A stretch of DNA of 64,000 nucleotides from Streptomyces sp. NBC_00568 (GCF_026341855.1 NZ_JAPENW010000001.1:1116001-1180000), one strand, 5' to 3'; numbered from the stretch's first letter, positions 41,749-50,817 are shown. Notes: generated by a model from the sequence alone, not told the origin. Numbers and translations: made by a program.

Positions 41749-44601
41749 GTGACCGCACAGACGCCACCCATGCCGCCCTTCCGTGACGCGAGCCTGCCGT
41801 TCGCGAAGCGCATCGACGACCTGCTGGCGCGGCTCACCCTCGACGAACGGATCGCGTTCCTGCACCAGTTCGCGCCCGCCGTCGAGCGACTCGGTGTGCG
41901 GGCCTTCCGCACCGGCCAGGAGGCGCTGCACGGGGTCGCCTGGATGGGGCCGGCGACGGTGTTCCCGCAGGCCGTCGGGCTCGGCGCGACCTGGAACGAG
42001 GATCTCGTGCGCCGGATCGGGGAGGCCGTCTCCGCGGAGGTCCGCGCGATGCGCGCCCACGACGACCGGGTGGGCCTCAACGTCTGGTCCCCCACGGTCA
42101 ATCTGCTGCGCCACCCGCTGTGGGGCCGCAACGAGGAGGGCTACTCGGAGGACCCGGGGCTCACCTCCGCCATCGCCACCGCGTACACCCGTGGGCTGCG
42201 CGGCGACCATCCGGCCTATTGGCGCACGGCGCCGGTCCTCAAGCACTGGCTCGCGCACAACAACGAGACGAGCAGGGACACTTCGTCCTCGTCCGTCCGC
42301 CCGCGCGTGCTGCACGAGTACGATCTGCGCGCCTTCCGCGAGACCGTCGAGGCCGGCGCGGTCGCCGGCGTGATGCCCGCGTACAACCTGGTCAACGGCC
42401 GCCCCAACCACGTCTCGCCGTATCTGCGCGAGCACCTGCGCACCTGGACCGACCAGGAGATGCTGGTCTGCTCGGACGCGGGCGCGCCCTCCAACCTGGT
42501 CGACTCCGAGCACTATTTCGACACCCACGAGGAAGCCACCGCCGCGGCGCTCCTCGCCGGCGTCGACAGCTTCACCGACCACGGCACGGACGGCTCGCGG
42601 ATCGCCGAGCGCGTCCGGGGCGCCCTGGCCCGGGGCCTGCTGAGCGAGTCGGACATCGACGCGGCGGTCCGCCGCCAGCTCTCCGTGCGCTTCCGGCTGG
42701 GCGAGTTCGACCCGCGCCTCGACCCGTACGCCGACACCAAGGACTTCGACACGCCCGCCCACCGCGCACTCGCCCGGGAGGCCGCGGAGCAGGCGGTCGT
42801 CCTCCTCAAGAACGACGGCCTGCTGCCGCTCGGCCCCGGCATCCGCGTCGCGGTCGTCGGCCTGCTCGCCGACGAGTGCAAGCTCGACTGGTACAGCGGC
42901 ACACTGATCCACCGCTCGACCCCGCTGGAGGGCCTGTACGAGCGCTTCGGCGCCGAGCGCGTGGACTTCGCCGAGGGCGTGGACCGCGTACGCCTGCGGA
43001 CGTCGTCCGGCCGGTATCTCGCGGTGCCCGCCGGCGACGGCGGGTCCGACGAGACGCGCGGAGCCGAAGGGGCCCTCGACCCGGCGCTGCTCGCGGGCCG
43101 GACGGACCTGCCCCCGCTGACGGCCGACGCCGTGGGCACCGAACTGGCGCTGATCGACTGGGGCGAGGGCATCCTCACCCTGCGGGCTCCCGACGGCCGG
43201 TTCCTCTCGGTCGCCGACGACGGCTTCGTCCGTGCCTCCGCCGACCAGCCGGGCGGCTGGGTCGTCCAGGAGACCTTCCGCCTGGAACCCTCCGCATCCC
43301 ATGAGAACGGCCACCTCCTGAAGCATCTGGGGACGGGCAGGTACGTCTCTGTCGCCGCCGACGGCGTGAAGGTTGCCGGGGAGGAGCCCGGGAACGCCGA
43401 GATCTTCGCGCTGGAGTTCGGCGAGCGCGGCGAGGACGCGGTGGCCCGCGCCGCCGCCTCGGCCGACGTGGTCGTCGTCGTCGCGGGCAACGACCCGCAC
43501 ATCAACGGCCGTGAGACCGAGGACCGTACGACGCTGCGGCTGCCCGCCCATCAGGAGCGGTTGCTGCGCGCCGCCCGCGCGGCGAACCCGGACACGGCGC
43601 TGGCCCTGGTCTCCGCCTACCCGTACGCGGTCGACCACGCCGAGCTGCCCGCCGTGCTGTGGACCGCGCACGGCGGCCAGGCGGCCGGCACCGCGCTGGC
43701 CCGCGTCCTCTCCGGTGACTTCTCCCCCGCGGGCCGCCTCCCGCAGACCTGGTACGCCGGGGACGACGACCTGCCCGGCCTGCTCGACTACGACGTGATC
43801 GGCGGCCGGCAGACCTATCTCTACTTCGAGGGCACTCCCCTGTTCCCCTTCGGACACGGCCTGTCCTACGCCTCGTTCGCCTACGCGGATCTCCAGGTCG
43901 GGCGGAACGCCGACGCGTTGGTGGTCTCCTGCACCGTCACCAACACCTCGGCGGTGACCGCCGACGAGGTGGCCCAGCTCTACACCCGCGCGGTCGCCCC
44001 GTCCGTGCCCCGCCCGCGCCGCGAGCTGGCGGGCCACCGCAGGTTCCGGCTCGCTCCGGGCGTCTCGACGACGATCTCGTTCGAACTCCCTCTCCCGGCG
44101 CTCGCGTTCTGGGACGTGGCGCACGGCCGCCGCCGTCTGGAGCCCGGCGCGTACGAGCTGCTGGTCGGCGCGTCCAGCGAGGACATCCGGCTCAGCGCGA
44201 CCGTCGAGCTGGAGGGCGAGCCGGCTGGGCCCCGCCCGGTCCTCGAACGCGGCCTGGACGCAGCCGACTTCGACGAACAGCGGGACACCGCCATCGTCGA
44301 CCGTACGAGGGCGGCGGGCGACGCGGTGACCCCGGTGGACGGCGGCACGGGCGAACTCGTCTACCGGCGCTGCGACTTCGGAGAGGGCGCCACGCGGATC
44401 ACCGTCGAAGCGGCGGGCGAGGGTGTCGTCGAACTCTCCCTGGACGGCGGCCCGCAGGCCGCCGAACTCCCTCGGGTCGCGACGCGGGGGGCCTACGACT
44501 ACCGCACCGTCGCCACGGCGTTCACCGCCGACGGTGTGCACGACGTCCGCCTCAGACTGCGCGGCCCCGTACGGCTCGCGCACGTCGGCTTCTCCGGCTG
44601 A
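41749..44601 (+). CDS. GH3 beta-glucosidase/xylosidase with beta-trefoil (fascin-like) insertion and C-terminal CBM6-like domain
   Basis: 950 residues, no signal peptide. The N-terminal barrel has GHxxxR-type KHWLAHNNETSR and nucleophile Asp243 in MLVCSDAGAPSNL. The alpha/beta sandwich domain is interrupted at about 411-560 by a segment with three GRYLAV/GRFLSV/GRYVSV-type repeats, as in fascin-like beta-trefoils, where many GH3 enzymes carry a PA14 module. An FnIII-like domain (about 680-790) and a final domain from VYRRCDFGEGATRI to the end resembling CBM6/CBM35 follow. It probably removes beta-linked glucose from the non-reducing ends of the trimmed backbone. Operator O4 lies directly before it. 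Beta-xylosidase activity is an alternative. Confidence 0.88.
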   Translation: MTAQTPPMPPFRDASLPFAKRIDDLLARLTLDERIAFLHQFAPAVERLGVRAFRTGQEALHGVAWMGPATVFPQAVGLGATWNEDLVRRIGEAVSAEVRAMRAHDDRVGLNVWSPTVNLLRHPLWGRNEEGYSEDPGLTSAIATAYTRGLRGDHPAYWRTAPVLKHWLAHNNETSRDTSSSSVRPRVLHEYDLRAFRETVEAGAVAGVMPAYNLVNGRPNHVSPYLREHLRTWTDQEMLVCSDAGAPSNLVDSEHYFDTHEEATAAALLAGVDSFTDHGTDGSRIAERVRGALARGLLSESDIDAAVRRQLSVRFRLGEFDPRLDPYADTKDFDTPAHRALAREAAEQAVVLLKNDGLLPLGPGIRVAVVGLLADECKLDWYSGTLIHRSTPLEGLYERFGAERVDFAEGVDRVRLRTSSGRYLAVPAGDGGSDETRGAEGALDPALLAGRTDLPPLTADAVGTELALIDWGEGILTLRAPDGRFLSVADDGFVRASADQPGGWVVQETFRLEPSASHENGHLLKHLGTGRYVSVAADGVKVAGEEPGNAEIFALEFGERGEDAVARAAASADVVVVVAGNDPHINGRETEDRTTLRLPAHQERLLRAARAANPDTALALVSAYPYAVDHAELPAVLWTAHGGQAAGTALARVLSGDFSPAGRLPQTWYAGDDDLPGLLDYDVIGGRQTYLYFEGTPLFPFGHGLSYASFAYADLQVGRNADALVVSCTVTNTSAVTADEVAQLYTRAVAPSVPRPRRELAGHRRFRLAPGVSTTISFELPLPALAFWDVAHGRRRLEPGAYELLVGASSEDIRLSATVELEGEPAGPRPVLERGLDAADFDEQRDTAIVDRTRAAGDAVTPVDGGTGELVYRRCDFGEGATRITVEAAGEGVVELSLDGGPQAAELPRVATRGAYDYRTVATAFTADGVHDVRLRLRGPVRLAHVGFSG

Positions 44602-44622
44602 GGGTCCGGAGGGGCCGGCGCA

Positions 44623-44658
44623 GGGGTCCGGCACCGGAAGGCATCGGTGCCGGGCCCC
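44623..44658 (+). terminator. Hairpin terminator after the GH3 gene
   Basis: 14-bp stem with one G-U pair (44623-44636 with 44645-44658), 8-base loop, followed by TTCAT, 21 bases past the stop. Confidence 0.75.
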
Positions 44659-44676
44659 TTCATCGGTGACGGTATC

Positions 44677-44691
44677 TGAAAACGATTGTCA
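44677..44691. promoter_or_regulatory. Orphan Zur/Fur-like box
   Basis: TGAAAACGATTGTCA (reverse TGACAATCGTTTTCA) differs at two of 15 positions from TGAAAATGATTTTCA, the pattern I recall for the zinc repressor Zur in streptomycetes. No zinc-related gene follows: the next 200 bases are repeats and a terminator. It may be the remnant of a lost gene. Confidence 0.5.
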
Positions 44692-44737
44692 CTAGACATG
44701 CCGTTTTCGGTCACGTCCCGGCATGCCGACGGCCGAA

Positions 44738-44812
44738 GCCTTGCCGTGGCCACACAGCCGGGGCCTTGCCGTGGCCAGACGGCCGGGGCCTTGCCGTGGC
44801 CACACGGCCGGG
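44738..44812. repeat. Three 25-bp tandem repeats
   Basis: Unit GCCTTGCCGTGGCCACACRG plus CCGGG at 44738, 44763 and 44788, with one or two substitutions. Non-coding; the short open frame through it has no ribosome site or recognisable product. Confidence 0.85.
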
Positions 44813-44843
44813 GCCCTCCCGCGACGGGTTCAGGTCCCGATAC

Positions 44844-44886
44844 GCCGACGGCCCGAGCCCCCGCACAGCGGGCTCGGGCCGTCGGC
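44844..44886 (-). terminator. Strong hairpin terminator after the aldehyde dehydrogenase gene
   Basis: 17-bp perfect stem (44844-44860 with 44870-44886) and 9-base loop, 18 bases past the stop of the minus-strand gene. Confidence 0.75.
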
Positions 44887-44903
44887 TTCGGGAAGGTCTG
44901 CCG

Positions 44904-46349
44904 TCAGAGGGCGAGACCCGTCAGCACCAGCACACGCTCGTAGGTGTAGTCGTCCATCGCGAACTTGACGCCCTCGCGGCCGACACCGGACTGCTTAGCC
45001 CCGCCGTACGGCATCTGGTCGGCACGGTAGGACGGCACGTCGCCGATCACGACGCCGCCCACCTCCAGCGCGCGGTGGGCGCGGAACGCGGTCTGCAGGT
45101 CGTGCGTGAACACACCGGTCTGCAGGCCGTACTTGGAGTTGTTGGCGGCGGCGAACGCGGCGGCCTCGCCCTCCACCTTCTGCACGGTGAGGACCGGTCC
45201 GAAGACCTCCTCGCAGGAGATGGTGACGTCGGACGGCACGTCGGCGAGCACGGTCGGCGCGTAGGAGGCACCGTCCCGCTTGCCGCCGGTGAGCAGCGTG
45301 GCGCCGGCCGCGACGGCCTCGTCCACCCACGACTCGACGCGCTGGGCGGCGGCCTCGCTGACCAGCGGGCCGACATCCGTGGTGTCGTCGGACGGGTCGC
45401 CGGTGACCTGCGCCTCGACGGCGGCGACGATGCGCGGCAGCAGCCGCTCGTACACCGACGCGTCCGCGATCACGCGCTGCACCGAGATGCAGGACTGGCC
45501 GCCCTGGTAGTTGGAGAAGGTCGCGATGCGGGTCGCGGCCCAGTCCAGGTCCGCGTCGCTCGCGAAGTCGGCGAGGACGACGGCCGCGCCGTTGCCGCCC
45601 AGCTCCAGGGTGCAGTGCTTGCGCGGCACCGAGTCCATGATCGCGTAACCGACCGTCTCGGACCCGGTGAAGGAGATGACCGGAAGTCGCTCGTCCTGGA
45701 CCAGGGCGGGCATCCGCTCGTTGGCGACGGGCAGGATGCTCCACGAACCGGCCGGAAGGCCGGTCTCCGCCAGCAGGTCACCGATGATCAGGCCGGAGAG
45801 CGGGGTCGCGGGCGCCGGCTTCAGGATGATCGGGGCACCCGCGGCGATGGCCGGGGCGACCTTGTGGGCGCACAGGTTCAGCGGGAAGTTGAACGGCGCG
45901 ATACCGAGGACGACACCCTTGGGGAAGCGGCGGGTGAGGGCGAGCCGGCCCTGACCGCCCGCGTCGGTGTCGAGGCGCTGGGCGTCGCCGCCGTTGAAGC
46001 GGCGGGCCTCCTCCGCGGCGAACCGGAACACGGACACCGCGCGGCCGACCTCGCCGCGGGCCCACTTGATCGGCTTGCCGTTCTCGGCGGAGATGAGCTG
46101 CGCGATCTCCTCGGTGCGCTCGGCGAGGCGGCGCGAGACGTGGTCGAGGGCGGCGGCGCGCACGTGGGCCGGCGTGGCGGCGAACTCGTCCCGCACGGCG
46201 TGGGCCGCGGCCACGGCCTCCTCGACCTGCGCCTCGGTGGGCACACTGACCTGACCGACGACCCGGCCGTCCCACGGCGAGGTGACGTCGAACGTGGTCT
46301 CACCGGTGGCCTGGCGGCCGGCGAGCCAGAAGGCGTGGGGGGAAGTCAT
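44904..46349 (-). CDS. NAD(P)-dependent aldehyde dehydrogenase (succinate-semialdehyde dehydrogenase-like)
   Basis: Oxidises an aldehyde to the acid. 481 residues from ATG 46349. Catalytic Cys287 is in GGQSCISVQRV and the general base Glu249 in TLELGGNG; the cofactor motif is SFTGSETVG, and KPAPATPLSG lies before it. It sits beside a PucR regulator, and gabT is 4.6 kb to the right. That makes succinate semialdehyde, the product of GabT, a reasonable substrate, but glyceraldehyde-3-phosphate-type or other ALDH roles are possible. It has a strong terminator and a motif upstream (46439) shared with the pucR leader. Confidence 0.9.
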   Translation of the reverse strand: MTSPHAFWLAGRQATGETTFDVTSPWDGRVVGQVSVPTEAQVEEAVAAAHAVRDEFAATPAHVRAAALDHVSRRLAERTEEIAQLISAENGKPIKWARGEVGRAVSVFRFAAEEARRFNGGDAQRLDTDAGGQGRLALTRRFPKGVVLGIAPFNFPLNLCAHKVAPAIAAGAPIILKPAPATPLSGLIIGDLLAETGLPAGSWSILPVANERMPALVQDERLPVISFTGSETVGYAIMDSVPRKHCTLELGGNGAAVVLADFASDADLDWAATRIATFSNYQGGQSCISVQRVIADASVYERLLPRIVAAVEAQVTGDPSDDTTDVGPLVSEAAAQRVESWVDEAVAAGATLLTGGKRDGASYAPTVLADVPSDVTISCEEVFGPVLTVQKVEGEAAAFAAANNSKYGLQTGVFTHDLQTAFRAHRALEVGGVVIGDVPSYRADQMPYGGAKQSGVGREGVKFAMDDYTYERVLVLTGLAL

Positions 46350-46438
46350 GTGCGAGTCCCGGCCCTTCCATGTCGAGGGGTGTTTCTGGTGGTCTTGCGC
46401 TTTCCCGTCCACGGTAGGGCCGGGACCATCGCCGGTCG

Positions 46439-46453
46439 TTTGTCCGGCGCGTA
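46439..46453. promoter_or_regulatory. Candidate PucR-regulator site upstream of the aldehyde dehydrogenase gene
   Basis: TTTGTCCGGCGCGTA, 14 of 15 bases identical to a site before the pucR-type gene (48303), about 90 bases before the ALDH start. A related inverted version lies before gabT (50818). Confidence 0.45.
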
Positions 46454-46601
46454 GCAGTCGGGGTGCGGGGTGCGCCGGTTTGGCCTGATCGCCCGGCGAC
46501 CCGTACCCGCGGGCCGCCGAGGTCACCGATCGCCGCGTCGAGCGCCTCGGCCGTCACACCGCCGGCCGGGGTTCAAGAATGCGTCCGCGGCGGGAGCCGG
46601 C

Positions 46602-48269
46602 TCACTCCCCCGGTGCGGTCGTGGCCTTCAGGGCCAGCCAGAGTTCCATGCGGACGTCCGCGTCGTCGAGTGAGCGTCCGAGGATCTCCTCGACCCTGCG
46701 CATCCGGTAGCGCAGGGTGTGCCGGTGCACCCCCAGGTCGGCGGCCGCCGCGTCCCACTGGCCGTGACGCGACAGCCAGGCCCGCAGCGAGGCGACCAGG
46801 TCTCCGCGCCCGGTGGCGTCGTGTTCGTGGAGCGCCCGCAGGAGCCCGTCCGCGAAGGCCCGCACCGCGTCGTCCGCGAGCAGCGGCAGCACGGACCCGG
46901 CGGCCAGCTCCTCGTGCTCGACGAGGAACCGGCCCCGGCGCCGGGCGACGGACAGGGCCTGTTCGGCCTGCTTGTAGGCGGCACGGGTGGCGATCGGACC
47001 GGCGGGTGCCGAGAGCCCGACGACGAGTTCGTCCTCGTCCCCGGTGGCCCCGGCGGGCTGCTCACGCGGGGCGGTCCGCGCCGCCTCCAGCACCACGGCG
47101 TAGTCCCCGCAGGCGGCGACCGCGGCGCCCCCGTCCACGGCGAGGACGACCAGCCGCTCCCCGTCGGGCACGACGAGCACGGACTCCCCGGCACGCGCGG
47201 CGGCGGATTCGACGACCTCGGCGAGGCCGCCCAGCGGATCGCCGCTGACGTCGGGCACGGCGACCGGGGTCTTCGCGGGCGCGGCGGCTCCCACGCGCGC
47301 GTGCCCGTCGGCGTGCGCCCGCCCGGCCGAGGCGGACACCGACTCGGCGATGATCAGCCGGAAGGGCGCGTCGAGCAGTTCGCCGTAGAGGTCACCGGCG
47401 ACGGCCCGGGCGTGGTCGGATTCCCCGGCGAGCAGCATCCCGAGCACGGCCGCCCCGATCCGCTGCTCGGCGGCGTGCAGGGATCGCGACCGCTCGGTGG
47501 TGAGCGTCAGCAGGGCGATCGCCGAGTGCACGGCGTAGCGCTCGGCGGTGCCGAGGGCTCCGGCGGTCCCGACGGCGAGCGCGGCGCGCGGCCTGCGTCC
47601 CGTTCCGAGGGAGTGCAGTTCGACGCGGTCCTCCCCGCCCACCACCGAGCTCGCGGGCGCCGGCCGCTCCCGCAGCCGTTCCACGTCCGGGGTGAGCCGC
47701 GCGGCGCGGCGGCCCGCCCAGTCCGGCGCGGTGGCGACGACGGCGCCGGACGCGTCGTAGAGCGCCGCCCATCCGTCGACCTGTCCGGCGAGCGCGGTGA
47801 GCAGTCCCTCCGGCCCGCCGCTCAGCGCCTGCTTGGTGAGTTCGCGCTGTGCCGCGAATCCGGCGGTGACGGCCCGGTACTGATCCGCCGCGATGGCGGC
47901 GGACACGGCCTTGCTGATGGCGAGGAAGGGGGTGCGCCGGGGCACTTCGAGGAGCGGCAGCCCCTCCTCCCCGGCCGCGTCGACGAGCGCCTTCGGGATC
48001 TCCTCGTAGTTGACCCCGACGGCGAAGCCGAGCCCGACGACTCCGGCACCGGCCAGCCGCTTCACGTAGCGCCGCATGACGTCGGGATCGTCCGCGTCCA
48101 GCTTGAGCGCGGTGATCAGCAGCAGTTCCCCGCCCTCCATGTACGGCACGGGGTCGGCGAGCTCGCTGACGTGTGCCCAGCGGACGGGCACGTCCAGGCG
48201 GTCCTCGCCCGCGCGCACCGTGAGCTTGAGCGCGGAGTGGTGGACGAGCGAGGCGAGCGTGGGGGGCAT
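46602..48269 (-). CDS. PucR family transcriptional regulator
   Basis: 555 residues. The N-terminal purine-catabolism PucR domain begins LASLVHHSALKLTVRAGED and contains RWAHVSELADPVPYMEGGELLL; a GGDEF-like/CdaR-type middle part follows; the C-terminal HTH_30 is LGVHRHTLRYRMRRVEEILGRSLDDADVRMELWLAL. Regulators of this class near gabT commonly respond to GABA or related nitrogen compounds. It lies between the ALDH gene (252 bases downstream) and the VirD4-like gene. The shared TTTGTCCG motif before it hints at autoregulation. Confidence 0.9.
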   Translation of the reverse strand: MPPTLASLVHHSALKLTVRAGEDRLDVPVRWAHVSELADPVPYMEGGELLLITALKLDADDPDVMRRYVKRLAGAGVVGLGFAVGVNYEEIPKALVDAAGEEGLPLLEVPRRTPFLAISKAVSAAIAADQYRAVTAGFAAQRELTKQALSGGPEGLLTALAGQVDGWAALYDASGAVVATAPDWAGRRAARLTPDVERLRERPAPASSVVGGEDRVELHSLGTGRRPRAALAVGTAGALGTAERYAVHSAIALLTLTTERSRSLHAAEQRIGAAVLGMLLAGESDHARAVAGDLYGELLDAPFRLIIAESVSASAGRAHADGHARVGAAAPAKTPVAVPDVSGDPLGGLAEVVESAAARAGESVLVVPDGERLVVLAVDGGAAVAACGDYAVVLEAARTAPREQPAGATGDEDELVVGLSAPAGPIATRAAYKQAEQALSVARRRGRFLVEHEELAAGSVLPLLADDAVRAFADGLLRALHEHDATGRGDLVASLRAWLSRHGQWDAAAADLGVHRHTLRYRMRRVEEILGRSLDDADVRMELWLALKATTAPGE

Positions 48270-48302
48270 GAGGCCTTCAGGTCTGTGTGATCTCTGTGAT
48301 CT

Positions 48303-48317
48303 TTTGTCCGCCGCGTA
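48303..48317. promoter_or_regulatory. Candidate PucR-regulator site in its own leader
   Basis: TTTGTCCGCCGCGTA, 34-48 bases before the pucR-type start, matching the site at 46439 in 14 of 15 bases and the same orientation relative to the gene. Confidence 0.45.
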
Positions 48318-48540
48318 TGAACGGCCTGTGTCGATTCTGCCTCACCGTACGGTCGCCGCGTGTGGTCCTGTCCATACGCCCTGGTCAGCGGGTCCCGGCG
48401 TCCAGGCGTCCCGCCGCCGAGCCCCGGGCCTTCCGATGGGGCGCCAAGCGATCTTCCTCGCCGTCGCCGTCTCGCTCCGGTCGCTGGTCCCTCTGCGCCG
48501 CAGGGCCGACCGCCCGGCGGCGCGTTTCGACCGGCTCCGT

Positions 48541-50688
48541 TCAGCCCCGCAGGTCCACCAGCAGCGGAGGCGCATGCTCGCCCTTCACGCTGGTCAGCGA
48601 CAGCACCGCGTGCCCCGGCGGCACCCCGTGGGCCAGTTCGGACGCGGACCAGCGCTCCCGCTCGACCTGACGCACGGTGACGGCCCGCGCGGTCGGGGCG
48701 TTGCCGGTGATCACCCGGCGCAGCATGTGCACGGCCTTGCCGGCGGGCGTCTCGGCGATGATCTGCCGGTCGGTGACGTCACGCGCCTCGATCCACTCCT
48801 TGCCCCAGACCTCGGCGAAGTCCTGCCCGTCCCAGGGGGTGAGGCCGGACAGGGCCATCCGGCAGCCGATGGCCCCGAGCAGCGGGCTGCGCAGCGGCCG
48901 GGGGGCGTCGTCGAGGGTGCGCAGCGTCAGGACCGCTCCCGCGTTGCCGGACCGCAGCCGCTGGATGCCGCGTACGGCCTCGGGGGTGACGACGCCGCTC
49001 GCGTCGTCGAGGACGAGGCAGGCGAACAGCGACCGGTCCTCGCGTACCGCGACGCTGGCCGTGAACTGCGCGAGCACCAGCCGCGCGAGAATCCGGGAGG
49101 CGTCGGCGTGGCCGCGGGCCGGCAGATCGATCCGGACCCGCACCGGATGGTCCAGGGCACGCAGCGAGAAGGGCCGCGACTGCCCCGAGGTGTCGAAGAA
49201 GCCGGCGAACGCGGGCCGGTCGAGCAGCGCGACCCGGTCGGCGAGCACCCCTCCGACGTCCCCCGGATGCCCCAACTGCCGCTCGCGGGCGTCTAGTTCC
49301 CGCAGCAGCGCCTCCTGTCCGGTGTCCTCGAGACCGTTGCGGAGCGCGCCGAGGGGTCCGGGGGCCCCGTCGAGCAGCTGCCGCAGCTCGGGCACGGACG
49401 GGAACCTGCCGTGGACGGCCTGGAAGGGCCCGAGCAGCTGGGCGAGCACGGTGGTGGACCGCCGGCTGTCGCCTCCGGGGTGGGGGTCGGCGAGATCACC
49501 GACGAGCGCCTCGGCGAGCACCGCCGCGGCCTCGTCGGGGTCGGTGGTACCGCCGTACAGGTCGAGGTCGTACACGGACTCGGGATTCCCGATCCGTACG
49601 ACGACGTCGTACGCGTCGACGGGCCCGAGCCCGGCGCCCGCCGCACCGACCACGACCACGGCGGCCCGCCCGGCGAGGGCGTGCAGGCACAGCGACTCGG
49701 CGAGCGGCCAGACGACGCTGCCGGTCTTGCCGGATCCGGGGGGCCCGACGGCGAGCAGCGAGGTGCCCAGCAGTTCGGGTCCGAGGGCGAGTCCGGTGCC
49801 GCGGTAGGCGTAGGGATTGCGCGCGTCGTCGGCGGTCGTGCCGAGCCGCACCTGCCCGGTGACGAGGTCGTGGCGGGCGAGCCGCCCGGGCAGGTCGCGC
49901 TCCCCGGAAGGGTGCAGACAGGCGGCGGAGCCGTCCTTCAGCACCGCCCCGGTGAAGGTGGCGAGGCTGTGCCGGCCGCTGCGTACGCCCTGCCAGGCCC
50001 GCGCGATCCGGGCGTGGTCGACGTCGCGCATCAGCCCGGAGCGGGCCTCGGCGGCGAGCCGGTCGGCGGCGTCGACGCCACCGGCCGCGCGGAGCTGGTT
50101 CCACTGGACGGGATCGTCCTCGGGGGCGGGCGGGCGCTCGCTCACCGGCGCGGCCCGCCGCCACGCGGGAAACCCGTAGCGGCGCCAGACCTCACTCCAT
50201 CGGCCCAGCCGCCCGACGCCGATCATGATGATCAGGGCGATCAGCGTGTAGTAGCCGTACCAGAGGAAGAACGCGCTTCCGACACGGTCGTCGCTGTGCC
50301 GCCAGGAGTCCGGGGTGAACAGTTCGAGGGGCAGGACCCACCAGCCCCCCAGGTAGCCGTTCCAGAGCAGCGACCAGATCAGCCATCCCACGAGGAAGGC
50401 GACCACGGCACCGCTCAGCAGCTGCCGGGCCGGAATCCGCTCGGGCTCCTCCTCCGGCCGCGGCCGGTGCCCGAACCGCCATACGCCGAGTGCCGCGTCC
50501 GGCCGGGGCGCGCGCACCCAGTCCACGAACGCCGACCCGTCGGGCAGCGGAGGCACCCCGGGCGCCCGTGCGGGCCGGGGCGGAGCGGACGGCATTCCCG
50601 GCGCCGCCGCCCCGTCCGGCGGCCCCGCCGGACGCGGCACAGGATTGGCATGTGTGCCCCGCGCGTCCTGGGTCCCGTCGCTGTCCAT
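48541..50688 (-). CDS. Membrane-anchored VirD4/FtsK-superfamily ATPase-like protein
   Basis: 715 residues. A Pro/Ala-rich cytoplasmic N-terminus (1-85) is followed by two membrane helices (about 88-110, ending WSLLWNGYLGG, and 140-160, LWYGYYTLIALIIMIGVG) and a large cytoplasmic ATPase domain. Walker A is LLAVGPPGSGKTGSVVWPL near residue 320 and Walker B is ACLVLDDAS. The fold resembles coupling proteins of type IV secretion/DNA transfer, but there is no relaxase, pilus gene or integrase nearby, so conjugation is unlikely; it appears to be a chromosomal streptomycete protein of unknown function. The start ATG 50688 is reasonable; the two upstream shadows are antisense frames. Confidence 0.78.
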   Translation of the reverse strand: MDSDGTQDARGTHANPVPRPAGPPDGAAAPGMPSAPPRPARAPGVPPLPDGSAFVDWVRAPRPDAALGVWRFGHRPRPEEEPERIPARQLLSGAVVAFLVGWLIWSLLWNGYLGGWWVLPLELFTPDSWRHSDDRVGSAFFLWYGYYTLIALIIMIGVGRLGRWSEVWRRYGFPAWRRAAPVSERPPAPEDDPVQWNQLRAAGGVDAADRLAAEARSGLMRDVDHARIARAWQGVRSGRHSLATFTGAVLKDGSAACLHPSGERDLPGRLARHDLVTGQVRLGTTADDARNPYAYRGTGLALGPELLGTSLLAVGPPGSGKTGSVVWPLAESLCLHALAGRAAVVVVGAAGAGLGPVDAYDVVVRIGNPESVYDLDLYGGTTDPDEAAAVLAEALVGDLADPHPGGDSRRSTTVLAQLLGPFQAVHGRFPSVPELRQLLDGAPGPLGALRNGLEDTGQEALLRELDARERQLGHPGDVGGVLADRVALLDRPAFAGFFDTSGQSRPFSLRALDHPVRVRIDLPARGHADASRILARLVLAQFTASVAVREDRSLFACLVLDDASGVVTPEAVRGIQRLRSGNAGAVLTLRTLDDAPRPLRSPLLGAIGCRMALSGLTPWDGQDFAEVWGKEWIEARDVTDRQIIAETPAGKAVHMLRRVITGNAPTARAVTVRQVERERWSASELAHGVPPGHAVLSLTSVKGEHAPPLLVDLRG

Positions 50689-50817
50689 CGCCCTTGCCCC
50701 CTGACCAGCCGATCCGTGCGTCGTCCGCGAGCCAATCTAGTGCCCCTGCGGGGCGAGTTCACCGTTTACACGGCCGGGCCCGCTCCGGGGCCGGAGCGGG
50801 CTGCCTCCGCCCCTCTA

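Noticed and set aside
44686..44943. Short plus-strand frame directly after the Zur-like box
   Set aside because: No ribosome site; its sequence is made of the 25-bp repeat and the ALDH terminator, so it is unlikely to be translated.
48541..50688. Integrative conjugative element suggested by the VirD4-like ATPase
   Set aside because: No integrase, relaxase, attachment repeats or tRNA target in the flanks; base composition is like its neighbours.
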